Shown here: one piece after another, positions 23,683-35,626 of the stretch
How positions within the stretch are numbered: position 1 is the first letter of the stretch
Layout of the letters: every line of letters begins with the position of its first letter
NCBI GenBank assembly: GCA_037176725.1
Contig: JAZBRS010000023.1
Location: 25,539,001-25,603,000 of the forward strand
Direction: 5' to 3'
DNA: 64,000 nt
DNA from: Posidonia oceanica
Taxonomy: Eukaryota; Streptophyta; Magnoliopsida; Alismatales; Posidoniaceae
The notes under the pieces: model-generated
What the model was told of the DNA's origin: nothing
Database searches by the model: none
Seen by the model: the letters and a program-made list of their open reading frames with translations, nothing else
Position numbers and translations under genes: made by a program

Positions 23683-26600
23683 GTAGTAATCCTGGTGTTC
23701 AGATCGTCCATGCACGCTGTCAAAGCTCGCGATGCAAAACCAAGTAAAAGATGCAATGCGATGCAAAGCAGATGAAATGATATGCAATGAGATGCAAATG
23801 ATGTGACTCTTGCCTAGGATAAGGGCAATATGGTCATTGCGGGCCATGAGAAAGGACAAGGACTCCTGTTACATGCGGGGAAGGTGTTAGGCACCCCCGA
23901 CACGCCCAAGAATTGGTATTTCTAGGCTTACGCTCGCATACGTAGGGAAATGCATGCTTTGAATGCCTAAGTGCCACGAATGCCTAATTGGATGCTCAAA
24001 TGTGTGCTCTAAGTGATGGAATGCGTGCAAGGAATTAAACGTGCAATCTAAGTGCTCAGCAGCGCTGTCTGTGTTCCGAACCAGGCGAACCCTGGTTCGT
24101 GAGAACTCCAGGCAGTAAGCATCACTGCCCTAAATACAAATGCAAGCGATAAAACAAAACAGCGATAAAACCATACACATGCAGGCGACATGCAAAGGAA
24201 AACAGGAGCAAATACGCAAAACGGTGTGAGAAACGAAAATGGACACGCAAAACGGTGCAAAGGTGAAGGAAAACAAGAGCGGGCACGCAAAACAATGCAA
24301 ATGCAAACAAAACAAGATGCGGACACGTAAAACAATGCAAATGCAAGCAAAACAAGATGCGGGCATGCAAAACAATGCAAATGTAAGCAAAACAGGATGC
24401 GGGTATGTAAAACGATGCAAATGCAAGCAAAACAGTGTGAATGTAAAGCTAACTAGGAGTTATGCATGCAAAAATGCAAGAAAAGGACCTAAATGTAATT
24501 AGGAGAGACTGTAGCGTGCTAGATGCAATTAAATGCAAACCTAAGGGCCTATATGCAATGCAATTGCAAAACTAAGGGCCTATATGCAATGCAAATGCAA
24601 AACTAAGGGCCTATATGCAATGCAAATGAAAACTCAAGGGCCTAAATGCAACTAAATGCTAACTCAGGGGCCTAAATGCAATGCAAATGCAAACCTAGGG
24701 ACCTAGATGTAACTAATTGCAAACTCAGGGGCCTAGATGCAATGCAAATGCAAACCTAGGGACCTAGATGGAAATAAATGCAAACTCAAGGGCCTAGATG
24801 CAATGCAAATGCAAACCTAGGGACCTGGATGCAAATAAAGTAAAATGCTGGTATTTTATGCAATGTAATAAGGTAAAATGCAAATTAAATGATATATCTA
24901 ACAAGCAGAGGACTGGAAAGTAATAAAAGCATAATACAGAATAAAAAGTACAATGTAATATGGTAAAGTATGAGATTAAATGATTTCCACCTGAACAGAG
25001 GACTTTAAAGTAATAAAAATAAAATACAGAATAAAATATGCAATGCAGTATGGTAAACTTAGAATTTAAATGATTGATAAACAAAGTAGAGGACTGAAAC
25101 GTAAATAAAATAAACTACAGAAAATAAATGCAATGTAATAAGATAAAAACATGAGATTGAATGATTTTAATAACTACAGGACCTAAATGTAAAGAAAACA
25201 AGTTACTGGACTAAAACTAAAGAAAGTTAAAAGATTTTGAACTGCAACAGGACTAAGATGTAATAAAAAGAAAAGACAGGAATTAAAAGCAATGCAATAT
25301 AGTTTTATTCAGGAATTAAATCCAACTTAAACTATGACTGGACCTAAAAGTAATAAAACAAAACTACTGGAATTTATTTCAATGTATCTAACCAAACTAA
25401 AATCAAAACTATACAGATAAACAGTGCTACAGTTGGCAGAAGCTTCTCCCTGCCTACGCTGGAGAAGGGGGCGGACCATGGTGGAGCGGAGACGTCGGCG
25501 AGCTGCAGGGGACCTCCCCGGAGCTCGGGGGACAGTCGGCGGTGCATGACGACGTCGGAGGTGGCCTGACGATGGTGGTGGAGCTCTACAGAGGACTGCT
25601 GGAGGTGGTCTGGCTGTTGGATGCGACGGCGGCGGAAGGGGAGAGCAGGGGGTGCTCCTGGGACGTCGGCGGAGCTCGAAGCACGGTCGGGGGGAGCTGT
25701 GGACGTTCGGAGCACGGTCTGCGCAGATTGAGCTCGCCGGAGAAGAAGACCTCACGACGGCAACGACTCGGCGAACCAGGGAGCAAAACCTAGATCTAAG
25801 GGGCTGGGAAGCACCAGAAGGCTAAAATTAAACTACTGGTAAGAAGAAATACCTGTTTGCGCCGCTGGAACGCTCCCCCGACCTCAGTGGGTTGAGCAGG
25901 AGCTGGCAGAGGTGGTGGCGCTGCTGCGGACGTCCTTGGCGGCGCGCGACGGCAGGGACCAATTGCTGGTGCTCCTCCGATGCTTTGGAGCTGAACAGAA
26001 GCGAGCTTGCATGCTTGCTGGTGGAGATGGGTTTTTTGGGTGCTGCTGGTGGAGCTGGAGGTGGAGGTGATGCTCTGTAGCTCTCTGGGCTGAGGGGATT
26101 CTTCCAGTGGCTTGCTGGAGGTTTAGGGAAGGTGGAGGAGTGGTTGAATTGGGTTGGAAGGCGGCTGTGGAGGGAGTTTGAGGTTTTGGTCGTTTTGGGT
26201 GGAGTCGGGCGCAGAGGTGTTTGCTGTCGATTGAGGGTGATGCTAGGGATTTCAGGCTGAGGTGAAGGGTGGTCTGAGATGGTGGAGGTTCAGGGAGTAT
26301 GATGGTGGAGTTGGAGGAGACGGTGTGGGCTGTGGAGTTGGGAATTCTGAAGGGAAGGGAGGTCTGGGTGTGAGTGAAGGCTGTAGGTGTTTGGGCTTGG
26401 TTTCTGGGTTCTGGAAGCACAGGAAGGGAGAAGGAGGCTCTGGGTGCTTGGGTGTGTAACTGGGGAGTGGAATGCAGGAGTTTTTGGGAGCTGGAAGGGA
26501 GATTGCAGGTCGGGAGGGAATTGGGAATTCTGGAAGGAGGAAGAAGGGCTCTGGCTCTCTCTTGCTCTCTCAATTGCATGCTCTGAAAAGGTGGAGAAGG

Positions 26601-28170
26601 AGAAGGAGAAGGCTCTGATTTTATCTGGGAGTAGGCACTCGAGTGGTGGTTTGAATTCAGTGGCAGTGACTGACTGTGAGTGGCGAGGTCCACCGGACGG
26701 GACACGCGACATGCTGGCTAGTTACTACCGCAGAGGGTGTCAGTGAAGGACGAGGTGATCTTGTGAGAGGCTATGAGTGCTGGGGTGGCAGTTGAGGGTG
26801 ATGGCGACGGTGGGGGGAAGTTGGTTTTTGAAAATGGAGAGAAGGCAGCTAGCTGTAGGAGGAGAAGAAGGAAGAAGAAGGCGGTTGTGGGCCGGGCTGA
26901 GGGAGAATGGAGAAAAAAAGGAAAGAAAGAAATGGCAGTGGGCCGGGCTGAAATGGAGGAGAGGAAAAGAGAAGAAATGGAAATGAAGAAAGAAAAAGAA
27001 GAGGAAGGAAAAGAAGAAGAAAAGGAATGGGAAAGAGGATTTAAGTTGTGAGGGTTTTTAAGTGGTTGTTTGTTTTAAGTTTTCTTTCTCTTTTTTACTT
27101 TTTAATTGTTCTTTTAAGTTTGTTAATAGTTTTTAAGTTTTTCGTAATTGTTTTAATTGTTTAGGTTTGTCTTTTGATTTTAAGTTTTTCTTTTCAATTT
27201 TAAGTTTGTTAATTGTTTTTAAGTTTTTCTTTTGATTTTAATTGTTGATTGTTTTTAAGTTTGTTAATTTGATTTTAAGTTTGTCTTTTCAATTTTAAGT
27301 TTGTTAATTGTTTTTAAGTTTTTCTTTTGATTTTAATTGTTGATTGTTTTTAAGTTTGTTAATTTGATTTTAAGTTTGTCCTCTTTTTAGTTGTTAATTG
27401 TTTAAGTTTTTCCTTTTGATTTTAATTGTTTAAGTTTGATTTTAATTGCTTAAGTTTTTTAATTGAATTTTAATTATTAATTGTTCTTAGGTTTTTGTCT
27501 TCTTTTCAATTGTTAATTGTTTAAGTTTTTTAATTGGATTTTAATTGTTAATTGTTCTTAAGTTTTTGTCTTCTTTTTAATTGTTAATTGTTTAAGTTTT
27601 CCTTTTAATTGTTTTCTTAAAGTTTTTTAATTGTTTTTTTTGAATTGTTTTCCTTAATTGTTTTCTTAAAGTTTTTTAATTGTTTTGATTATTTAAGTTT
27701 TTTAGTTTGTTTTAATTTGTTTTTAATTAGTTTTAACTATTTTTGGGTTGTTTTGATTTGTTTTTAATTAGATTTTCTTTTGAATTATTTTTTAAGTGTT
27801 TGACTTATTTTTCTGGTTGGAATTTTCTCTTTAATTGTTTTAAGAAGTGTTAAATGGAGCTGATGATGAGTTTGAAGAAGGAGGAAGAAGAAGAGAGGGG
27901 GAGGATAATGAGGAGAGAGAAATGGATTTGAGAGGGTTTGAGGTTCGAAATGGGGTTTAGGTTTTGGATTTAGGTTTAGGTTTGGATTTGGTTTTAGGTT
28001 TTGGGATTTGAGATGAGTTCTAGGGTTTGAGATGAGGGTTTAAGAGGGTTTGAGGTTTGAAAAGAAGGGTTTTGGGTTTAGGGTTTTGGTTTAGGGTTTG
28101 AAAAGAAGAGTTTTGAAGCCACCAAAGAGAGAGATCCACCGATTTAGCCTATCAAAATGGAGTGTCTACA
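23683..28170 (-). repeat. LTR C: 5' LTR of the minus-strand gag element (4488 bp)
   Basis: In the minus sense it starts TGTAGACACTCC at 28170 and ends AGGATTACTACA at 23683, followed by the primer site. It holds the conserved GGGTGCCTAACACCTTCCCC block (near 23875-23905) and the hairpin array (24215-24440). It also has tandem CTAAGGGCCTATATGC units (24520-24840) and a long region of TTAAG/TTAATTG words (27050-27850). It is about 1.4 kb shorter than LTR B; I do not find the exon-like block with the CCGGCCGTTGGATC word. Confidence 0.88.
24520..24840 (-). repeat. GGGCCTA-type tandem repeats in LTR C
   Basis: Units of roughly 40-60 bp carry GGGCCTATATGCAATGCAAA on the plus strand. They are a more regular version of the scattered TTGCATATAGGTCC words in the other LTRs. 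Confidence 0.75.
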
Positions 28171-28590
28171 ATATGTATATATAGAAAATGAAAATGCATG
28201 TGTAGGGAGGGATAGATATGTGCAAGATGATAAGTTGACGGACTTATCGCCGGATAGTTAGGGCTATCAGCCCGGTGTGACATTTTAACGAACGTCAATT
28301 GAGCAGTTAGGGCTGCCAGCCCGATGTGACATTTGAATGGGTGTCAACCGAGCAATTAGGGTTGCTAGCCTGATGTGACATTTTAACGGGTGTCAATCGA
28401 GCAGTTAGGGCTGCCAGCCCGATGTGACATTTTAACGGGTGTCAACTGTGCAATTAGGGCTGCTAGCTTGATGTGACATTTTAACAAGTATCAACCGAGT
28501 AGTTAGGGCTGCCAGCCCGATGTGACATTTTAACGGGTGTCAACCGAGCAGTTAGGGCTGCCAGCCCGATGTGCATGAATGAAGAAAGAA
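28171..28590 (-). repeat. Hairpin array of the second minus-strand element (G2)
   Basis: Read on the plus strand, units alternate two hairpins. One keeps the loop TTAGGG between changing arms: GATAG/CTATC, GCAG/CTGC, GCAA/TTGC. The other keeps a TTAACGG- or TTGACGG-type loop between arms such as GATAAGT/ACTTATC and TGACA/TGTCA. Confidence 0.88.
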
Positions 28591-28970
28591 ATGCATGCTT
28601 TTAGGTTTTGTTGATTTTATGTTGTTTTTTTTCATGATTTTCTAACAAGGCGAGAAAACGCAAAAAACAAAACAAAACGAAAAGAAAAGAAAAGACAATG
28701 TAGAAATCAAAAGAGAGGTAAGAGGGACTTACCTGTCAGCAACCTCAGGAGGGAGGTGCTGGGTCCGCTCCTACGCTACTGGTGCTGTCGGCAGGGTCCA
28801 CTGTTGGCAGTGCAGGGAGCACTAGGGCTACTGGACCATGGCCATGGCAGTGCAGGGAGCACTGGAGCTGCTAGGGTTGGAGGAGAAGCTGACCTGGATG
28901 GTGTTGCGATCGGGCTTGCTGTCGACGCTGCCACTGCATCTCCGAGCGTCCCTCGGACGAGCTAGGAAAA
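28591..28970 (-). other. Non-coding region after gag (G2)
   Basis: Homologous to 19741-20191. In the minus sense it includes GCTGACAG|GTAAGT near 28730, a good splice-donor match, just downstream of gag. No pol sequence is seen. Confidence 0.6.
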
Positions 28971-29842
28971 CTAGGAAAAGGAGATTGCACTGATGGGATC
29001 GGAAGGATCCACCAAGGCGGAGCTCGACTTAGAGAAGACTAGAGTCAGGGAGAAGACCCCCGAGGTTCCGACATCTTCGGAGCCCACAGGCTCGGAAGAG
29101 GAAGGGCCGGCTACACTAAGGTGTGTGAGTGCAAGTGCAGGTGCTGCCTCCTGCGCGTCAACGCTGATGATCTTGCAATCGATCAGGTGCTGAATGGCAT
29201 CTTGTAAAGTGAGGCAGTCATCCGCCGAGTGCCCTGTGGCCAGATGGAAACTGCATAACTAATTCGTATCTTGCCACCGTGGAGGGGGATCCGGTGACGG
29301 ATGAACAGCCAGGAGCCTCAGAAGTGACTCAACCTGGGGAAAGATAACACTTAGTGGTTCGGCTAGAGGTGTGTAATCACACTCGGCACGACAAGGTCGT
29401 CTTTGTCCTGGTTGGAATCCTTGCCGAGCCTGTGCGATGTGATGCACTGGCTCGACAGTGGCAGTGTGTGCAGTGTGTGCAAGACCATGTGCAAGATCTA
29501 GCGGAGTAGAGTCTGGCTGACTCTCTGCATAGGCAGGCTCTTGAGGAGAATCGGCGTATGCGTTGGTGTTCTGTTCGGAGTAGCCAGGAGTGGAGTTGCT
29601 GTTGTCGTTGTCGTCGTTGCGGCGACTAGAGGTGCTGGCCTGCCTAGCCAATGCAAAAAGTGCGGGGAAAGGCCCACTTCGCAGTGAGCTCTCCTCGCGG
29701 GCTTCAGCTCTAATGAGTGATGCATAACTAGTGATATGTTGAATGCATAGCAGAGTCTCAGTCGCTGGCAGCGCCCCCTTGATGATCATCTCGATATATT
29801 CCTCGTCGGAGGGTCTATCTCTGACCTGGACGGCTATGGAGC
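28971..29842 (-). pseudogene. gag: gag, C-terminal half (minus-strand copy G2), interrupted
   Basis: This is the downstream part of a second decayed gag, from inside the capsid core (MIIKGALPATET segment) through the knuckle (CSFHLATGH) to a stop at 28971-28973. An in-frame TAG lies at 29259-29261. The upstream part continues at 63590 beyond the giant element, and the GCTAG duplication marks the break. It is collinear with the gag at 20192-22363. Confidence 0.85.
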
Positions 29843-29847
29843 GCTAG
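29843..29847. repeat. Target site duplication GCTAG, left
   Basis: Exact partner at 63585-63589, flanking the giant element. The surrounding minus-strand gag reads collinearly across the two sides. Confidence 0.93.
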
Positions 29848-31777
29848 TGTTGACATCCCATCTTGACAGGCTTGGACCACTTGGAGCCCTCCTGGTGATT
29901 GCTGGACTCAAACCCAAACCAAACCAAACCCTAACCCTCTGCTTTACCTTTCAAAACCAAGCCAACTTGACCTAAGCCTTTACCCCTCTTCCCAAGCTCA
30001 AAACCTGACCAAAATCCATAGGAAAACCCACCAACACCCACTTAACAAACCCACCTAAACACTTAGAAACTTTCAAGCCTAACCCATTCCCAAAAACCCT
30101 AGAAAATCTAGGCAAAACTTCCCTTTTTCTACACCTTAAAACCCCTCCAAAACCTTCTCAGAATCAAACCAAAACCTCAGAACCAGCACCTCAAACCCTA
30201 GACTACCCACTCCCCAATTTTCACCCCATTTCAAGACCTTTAAGACCTTCATTTGCCTGAATTATCCTTTCCTCTCTCTGGGATTATCATTTTCTCTCTC
30301 CTCTCTCTCTCCTGTTTATCATCTCTCTTTTCATCCCCTTCTTGCCCTTTTTCCTGTCTGGCCGTGGGCCCCCTTTGTGCTTCTATCCTTCCTCTATCTT
30401 ACTCCTATTTTTACTTTATTTTTAGCATTTTCCTTGACTTTTTAAAAAAATTTTTCCTCCAACTCATCTCTTTTCCCTTTTATTCTCCCTTTTTCCCTTT
30501 TGCTTCTTCCTTCTCTTTTCCCTTTTCTTTCTTTTGCTAAAATCCATAAAAAACCTTAAAAATCTCTAAAACTCTAAAACATAAAAGAAACAAACCAGAA
30601 CTCTAAGAAAAATAATTAAAAAATGTTAAACAAACAATTAAAAACTTGAACCTAACTAAATCAAGCTAAAAAGGAAATCAAGCATGCAAACTAAAAAATG
30701 CAAAACAAACTAAAAGAAAATACTGAAAAATCAAGGAAAAAACTAAAATAAAATCAAAACCCACCAAAAGTGAAAACCCTATCAAAATAATTAAAAAACA
30801 AACTCTAAAAAAAGAAGTAAAACAATTAAAACACTAGGATAAACAATTAATGAAAGAAAAAGGCTTAACTTAACAAACATAAGAAAAACAATTTAAGAAA
30901 CTAATTAAAAAGAAAATAAGAAACACATCAAAAAGACTTAAAAAACACTTAATCAGACAAGAGAAACCTAATTAAAAAAAAAACATCAAGAAAACTTAAC
31001 AAATAAAAAAACCAAAAACCTAATTCAAAAGACTTAAGAAAGAAAAACATAAAAGACTAAAACCAAAAAAGCCCAAAACCCACTCTAATTAACCTAAAAA
31101 TAAATCTTAAAAATCCTAATTAACATCCTAAAATTCTTAACAAGAAAAACACAATTTAAAAAATAATTTAAAAGATTTAACAAACATTTAATCAAGTGGA
31201 AAACAAATTAAAAACAAAAGAGAACCCTAAAACCCTAATCAAGCCCAAAACCCCTTTAAACCACACTAACCAACTAAAAACAGTCATTAAAAATTTAATC
31301 AAGATCCTAACTCACAACATAATCATTCTAATATTTTTACTTATTTTTATTTTATTTTTACCTAATTTATTTCTCCTCTTTTTCTCCTCTCTTTCTCTCT
31401 TTCTTCCTATTCTTCTCTCTTTTTTCTGCTGGGCCCAATTCAGCCCGTCCACCCCGTCCTCCTTTCTTTTTCTTTTTATTTTTTCCTTTGTCTTGTGGCC
31501 CGGCCCGCCTTCTTCCTCCTTCTTCTTCCTTCTTCTTCCTCAGCTTCTTCCTTCTCCTCCTGCGAAGCTGCACAAGACTCCCTCCTCATTTTTAAATTCA
31601 AGCTCTCCCTCTCCATCCAATCAAGCAACAGGTCGCTCCTCCTCTCTCGCCTCTCAGCGGCTCTTTCGGTGAGGCAATTACTGCCTGTCAGATCGCCGCT
31701 CGTCTCCCTCAGCTGCAGTGAACGGCGCCGGTGGAATTTGAATTCCACAGCTCGCGCCCAGCAGCTTCCAGCCTCTG

Positions 31778-31785
31778 ATAAAAGC
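31778..31785 (+). promoter_or_regulatory. Possible TATA element of LTR D
   Basis: GATAAAAG, followed by CCAACCCTTCAATCC. It aligns with GATATAAT in LTR F (39133) and GATAAAAG in LTR E (59738). If correct, U3 is about 1.9 kb and transcripts begin near 31800. Confidence 0.4.
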
Positions 31786-34769
31786 CAACCCTTCAATCCT
31801 CCAGAAAAGCTTTTTACCGTCCGAGAGAGAGCTGAAATCTAGAGAGAATTCCCCAGCAAACTTCCCACTTCTTCACCCTCTGAATTCAGTAGAACTTCCC
31901 CTTCTTTCTCCCCTGAAACCAGCCCGTTCCAGCCTCGAATTCCCTTCCATTTTCATCCCCCAAATTCACCCAACACACCAGCATTCCTCCTCCACCATTT
32001 CCCAGCCTTTTCCTTCCCTGTAAACACTCCAGCTCACCCGAACTTTCACCTGAAAAGCCAACTGCAACCCAACACCTCCTCTCCTGAAATTCCCATCACC
32101 ACAGACCGTCCCATCTTCCCAAATCTTCCTAAGTCATTCGCCTGAACTCCACCTTCCCGAAGCACCCAGCCTTCAGCCTTCTACCTCACCACAGACCAAG
32201 AGCGCCACCACAAACACCTACCTTCTCCACTGATCAGAAATCCGACCACTCAGCAAATCCACTCCCCACTCTCCGGAAGCCCAAGCCAATCACCCAGAAA
32301 GCCTCTCCAGACCTCCAGCTACCTCCCGGAGGGCACCATCCAGTCCGACGAGCAGCAACACTCTCCCCCCACCTCCGGTTCCTTTCTGAGAACCCAAAAG
32401 TGCCAGATTCTGCTCCGAGCTTCGAAGCTCGCGTCCGATCGCTCAGGGAGCACCGGAAGCTCACTCTGAGCCAGCCCCAACCTCCGCGAGCGCCCGACAG
32501 TCGCCGCTGCAACTGCACGAACTTCGCCGGCCAGCTCCGATACTGCTGAGGTCGGGAGCACGTTCCAGACGCGGAGCCAGGTAATTCTCTATACCTTTAG
32601 CTCCCTTTTCTTCCCGTGCTGCTTATCCACCCCTTAGAAGTAGGTTTCTGGTCCTCCTGCTCCGAATCAAGTCGCCGCTCCGGTCATCTTCTCCGGCGCA
32701 GTCCTCCGGCCTTCACGAAGCTCCAGCCAGTGGAACGCGATCCCGGTGACTCCCTCAGCTCCGCACGAGCGTCAAGAGGTTCCTCCGGTCTTCGGAATGC
32801 AGCTCCACTGCGTCGAATGGCCGGACCGAGCTCCAGACCTTCTGCAGAGCTCCGGCGAGCGCTCCGGCGCGTTCCAGGCCACGTCGTCCTCCGCCGATCG
32901 CCGCCCTGCCTCCGCCAGCTCCGGGTGCATCTCCCCCGTCGTTCAGCGCCTCCTCAGCCCCCTGTGCCGGCGGCCACAAGTCCTGATAGCTCACTGCTAC
33001 AGTGTTTGTCGCCACCGGCATTCACTGTTCATTTATTTTGTTTTCTTAGTATAGTTTCTTGTGAATATTGCATGCTAGGGCTAAGTTTCTTTATTTTTGC
33101 ATTCTGGTCCTTCTATCATTTCAGTGGCTTTGTTTTTAATTTAAAACCATGCTAAATTGCTCTAACTATCTGTGCTTTTCAGTATTTTCTTTTCAGTCCT
33201 TTTACTGTGCTGTTTAGTTGTAAAATTTTGTGCTTTAGCCCTTCTGTTTTTAATTTTTGCACATAGGTCCTGCAGTAGTTCATTAAATTTAAATGCATGA
33301 ACTTTACCTTATAACATTGCATTCTGAGCCCCTGTTTTTTCTCATTTTTGCATTTAAGTCCTCTGCACTGTCGTAACTTAGGTTTCATTTTTAATTTTTG
33401 CATGCTGCATTGCATACTATCCCCTCTGTTTTTTCATTTTTGCATGTAGGTCCTGTTAAATGCACAGTAATCATTTTGCATGCATTTTTGCTTATTGCAT
33501 TGCATTTTCAACCCTATTTTTTTAAAAAAATTGCATATCAGTCCTTTATCTGTGATTTCAGAGTATATTTTGCATATTAAATTGCATTTTTGACCCTGCA
33601 TGATTTCAAAATGATACATAGGTCCTTTGCATCCCTTTAAAATCATGTAAAATGTCTGTTTTGCCCCTAAAATTGCATTTTAGCCCCCATGTTTGCGAAA
33701 TTGCATGTAGGCCCTCCACTTGCATTCCCAGACTCCCCAGAACCCTGTTTTCTGGAAAAATTGCATTTTAGACCCTAGAGTTTTTCAAAATTGCATTTTG
33801 CTTGCCATTTGCTTTCAAAACTTCCTCTGATGCATACCCACTTTTTAAAATATCATTCTAAGCCCAGTTTTTTTGCAAAACTGCATGCAATCCCTCCTGT
33901 TTCCAAAACCCCTGCCTGTAGAGCCCCATCTTTTTCAAAACTCTGGATTTAACCCCCTTTCCTTTTTGAAAATGCATTTGAACTCCTGTTTTCCTGAAAA
34001 TTCTCCTTCTTGTCTTTTCTTGCTTCTTGCATGCATCTTGCATTCATTTAGCTTCGCATTAAGCATCCCTTTGCACACACCAAAGTCCCTTTAGCTCCCT
34101 TTCACCTGGGAGGACCGTTTTGCACACCCCTAGGACCTCCTGAGCACTTAGATCTGTTCTTCTCCCCTGTTCTGGCCCTCCTGCCTTGAAGCTGCGACAT
34201 CTTCCAATCCGGCCGTTGGATCTTCTCTAACAAGCTGCCCAGACGACCGCGGCGAAGCGCTCTTCAGCATGGACCAAGCAGATTTCAGATCAGGCCCCAA
34301 GATTTCCAGGTATGTCCTCCTGAACCCCTGCATTGCATTCATTTGCATGCCATTTGCATTGTTTGCCTTGTTTTCGCTTTCTGTCTCTTTGAGCATGTAG
34401 AATAGGACCTCCCCTTCCTGTCTATTGACTCAGATCCCCGTTTCGCGTACTCCTGTGTATTTTGTGTTGTGTTTTCCCTGGATTCACTACTTAATGCGAC
34501 TTTCTTCCCCCTTTTCCACGATCCGATCGCACCGCGAGCTTTGGGCAGCGTGCGAGACAGATCGTGGAACGGTTTAATGGGAAACGGTCACAAAGAAGTG
34601 GTAATCCCCCCGTTTGCTCACTCTTCCCTTTGTAGGTCTTCACACCTACTCTGTGTGGCCCTAAACAGCGTTTGTTCTCACACATGCGTTGTTCTACTTC
34701 TCCTTTTACTTCTTCTAATCTTTTTCTTTGCATTTGCATTCGCACGGCTTTTCCGAGGTTTTATCTCGC

Positions 34770-35030
34770 TGCTTTTGGCACCGTTTTACGTGCCCGCTCT
34801 CGTTTTGGCATAGTTTTGCGTGCCTGCTTTCTCTTTTGCGCTGTTTTGCGCGCCTGTCCCGTCTTTTGCACCGTTTTGCGTGCCGCCTTGCTTTCTCGCT
34901 CGTTTTGCGTGCCGATCCTGTCTTTTTGCTCCGTTTTGCGCGCCATTCTTGTTTCTTGCCTCGTTTTGCGTGTTTTACACCGTTTTCTCTTGCATGTCGC
35001 CTGCATTGCATGGTTTTGCCGTTGTTTTGC
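34770..35030 (+). repeat. GGCAC/GTGCC hairpin array inside LTR D
   Basis: Units of about 30 bp of the form GGCACCGTTTTACGTGCC. The homologous array in LTR E is at 62725-62990. Confidence 0.8.
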
Positions 35031-35626
35031 TTTTTCGCTTGCATTTGCATATAGGGCTGTGATGCTTATTGCCTGGAGTTCTCACGAGCTGGGTTTCGCC
35101 TGGTTCGGAACACAGACAGCGTGGCTGAGCATTTAGACTGCACGTTTACTTCCCTGCTTTGCATCTCTCCACTTAAAGCACACCTTGAGCATTCATTTAG
35201 GCATTCATTGGCATTTAGGCATTCAAATCTGCATTTCCCTGCATATGCGAGCGTAAGCCTAGAAAGACCGATTCTCGGGCGTGTCGGGGGTGCCTAACAC
35301 CTTCCCCGCGCGTAACAGGAGTCCTTGCCCTGTCTTTTGGCCCGCAATGACCATATTGCCCTTATCGTAGGCTATAGTCATCTCATTTGCATGTATTTGC
35401 ATTTGTTTTCCTTCGCATTGCTTTGCTTTGCATTTCTTGCTTGGTTTTGCGTGTTAATTCACGCATTTCCCCCGATTTTCCTTGTCTCCCGTTAATAGAC
35501 ATGGTGGCGACTCTGATTTGTCTTATCTTTCTCTTTTCTCCTCGATTTTAAGTGTTTTCGAGTTGAGCCTCTTCCTCGGATCAATCGCCGCTAATAGTAA
35601 GGCTGATTCCGATTAGGATTACTACA

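Larger units (their letters stand above)
29848..35626 (+). repeat. LTR D: 5' LTR of the giant element (5779 bp)
   Basis: It starts TGTTGACATCCC and ends TAGGATTACTACA, followed one base later by the primer site. Internal order matches LTR A: A-rich stretch (30540-31320), GATAAAAG possible TATA at 31778, GC-rich zone, donor-like CCAG|GTAATT at 32581, exon-like block ending CCAG|GTATGT at 34310, acceptor-like TTTGTAG at 34635, hairpin array 34770-35030 and conserved U5-like block 35248-35330. Confidence 0.95.

Noticed and set aside
24520..24840. CRISPR-like regular repeats
   Set aside because: Eukaryotic LTR sequence with degenerate units and no unique spacers or cas genes.
25884..26705. 273-codon minus-strand ORF in LTR C
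   Set aside because: Pro/Ser-rich translation of the GC- and CT-rich promoter-like part of an LTR. The equivalent ORFs in other LTRs are not conserved.
23683..28170. LTR C as a solo LTR
   Set aside because: The flanks ACCAC and ATATG do not match, and a primer-binding site adjoins its 3' end, so it is a 5' LTR.
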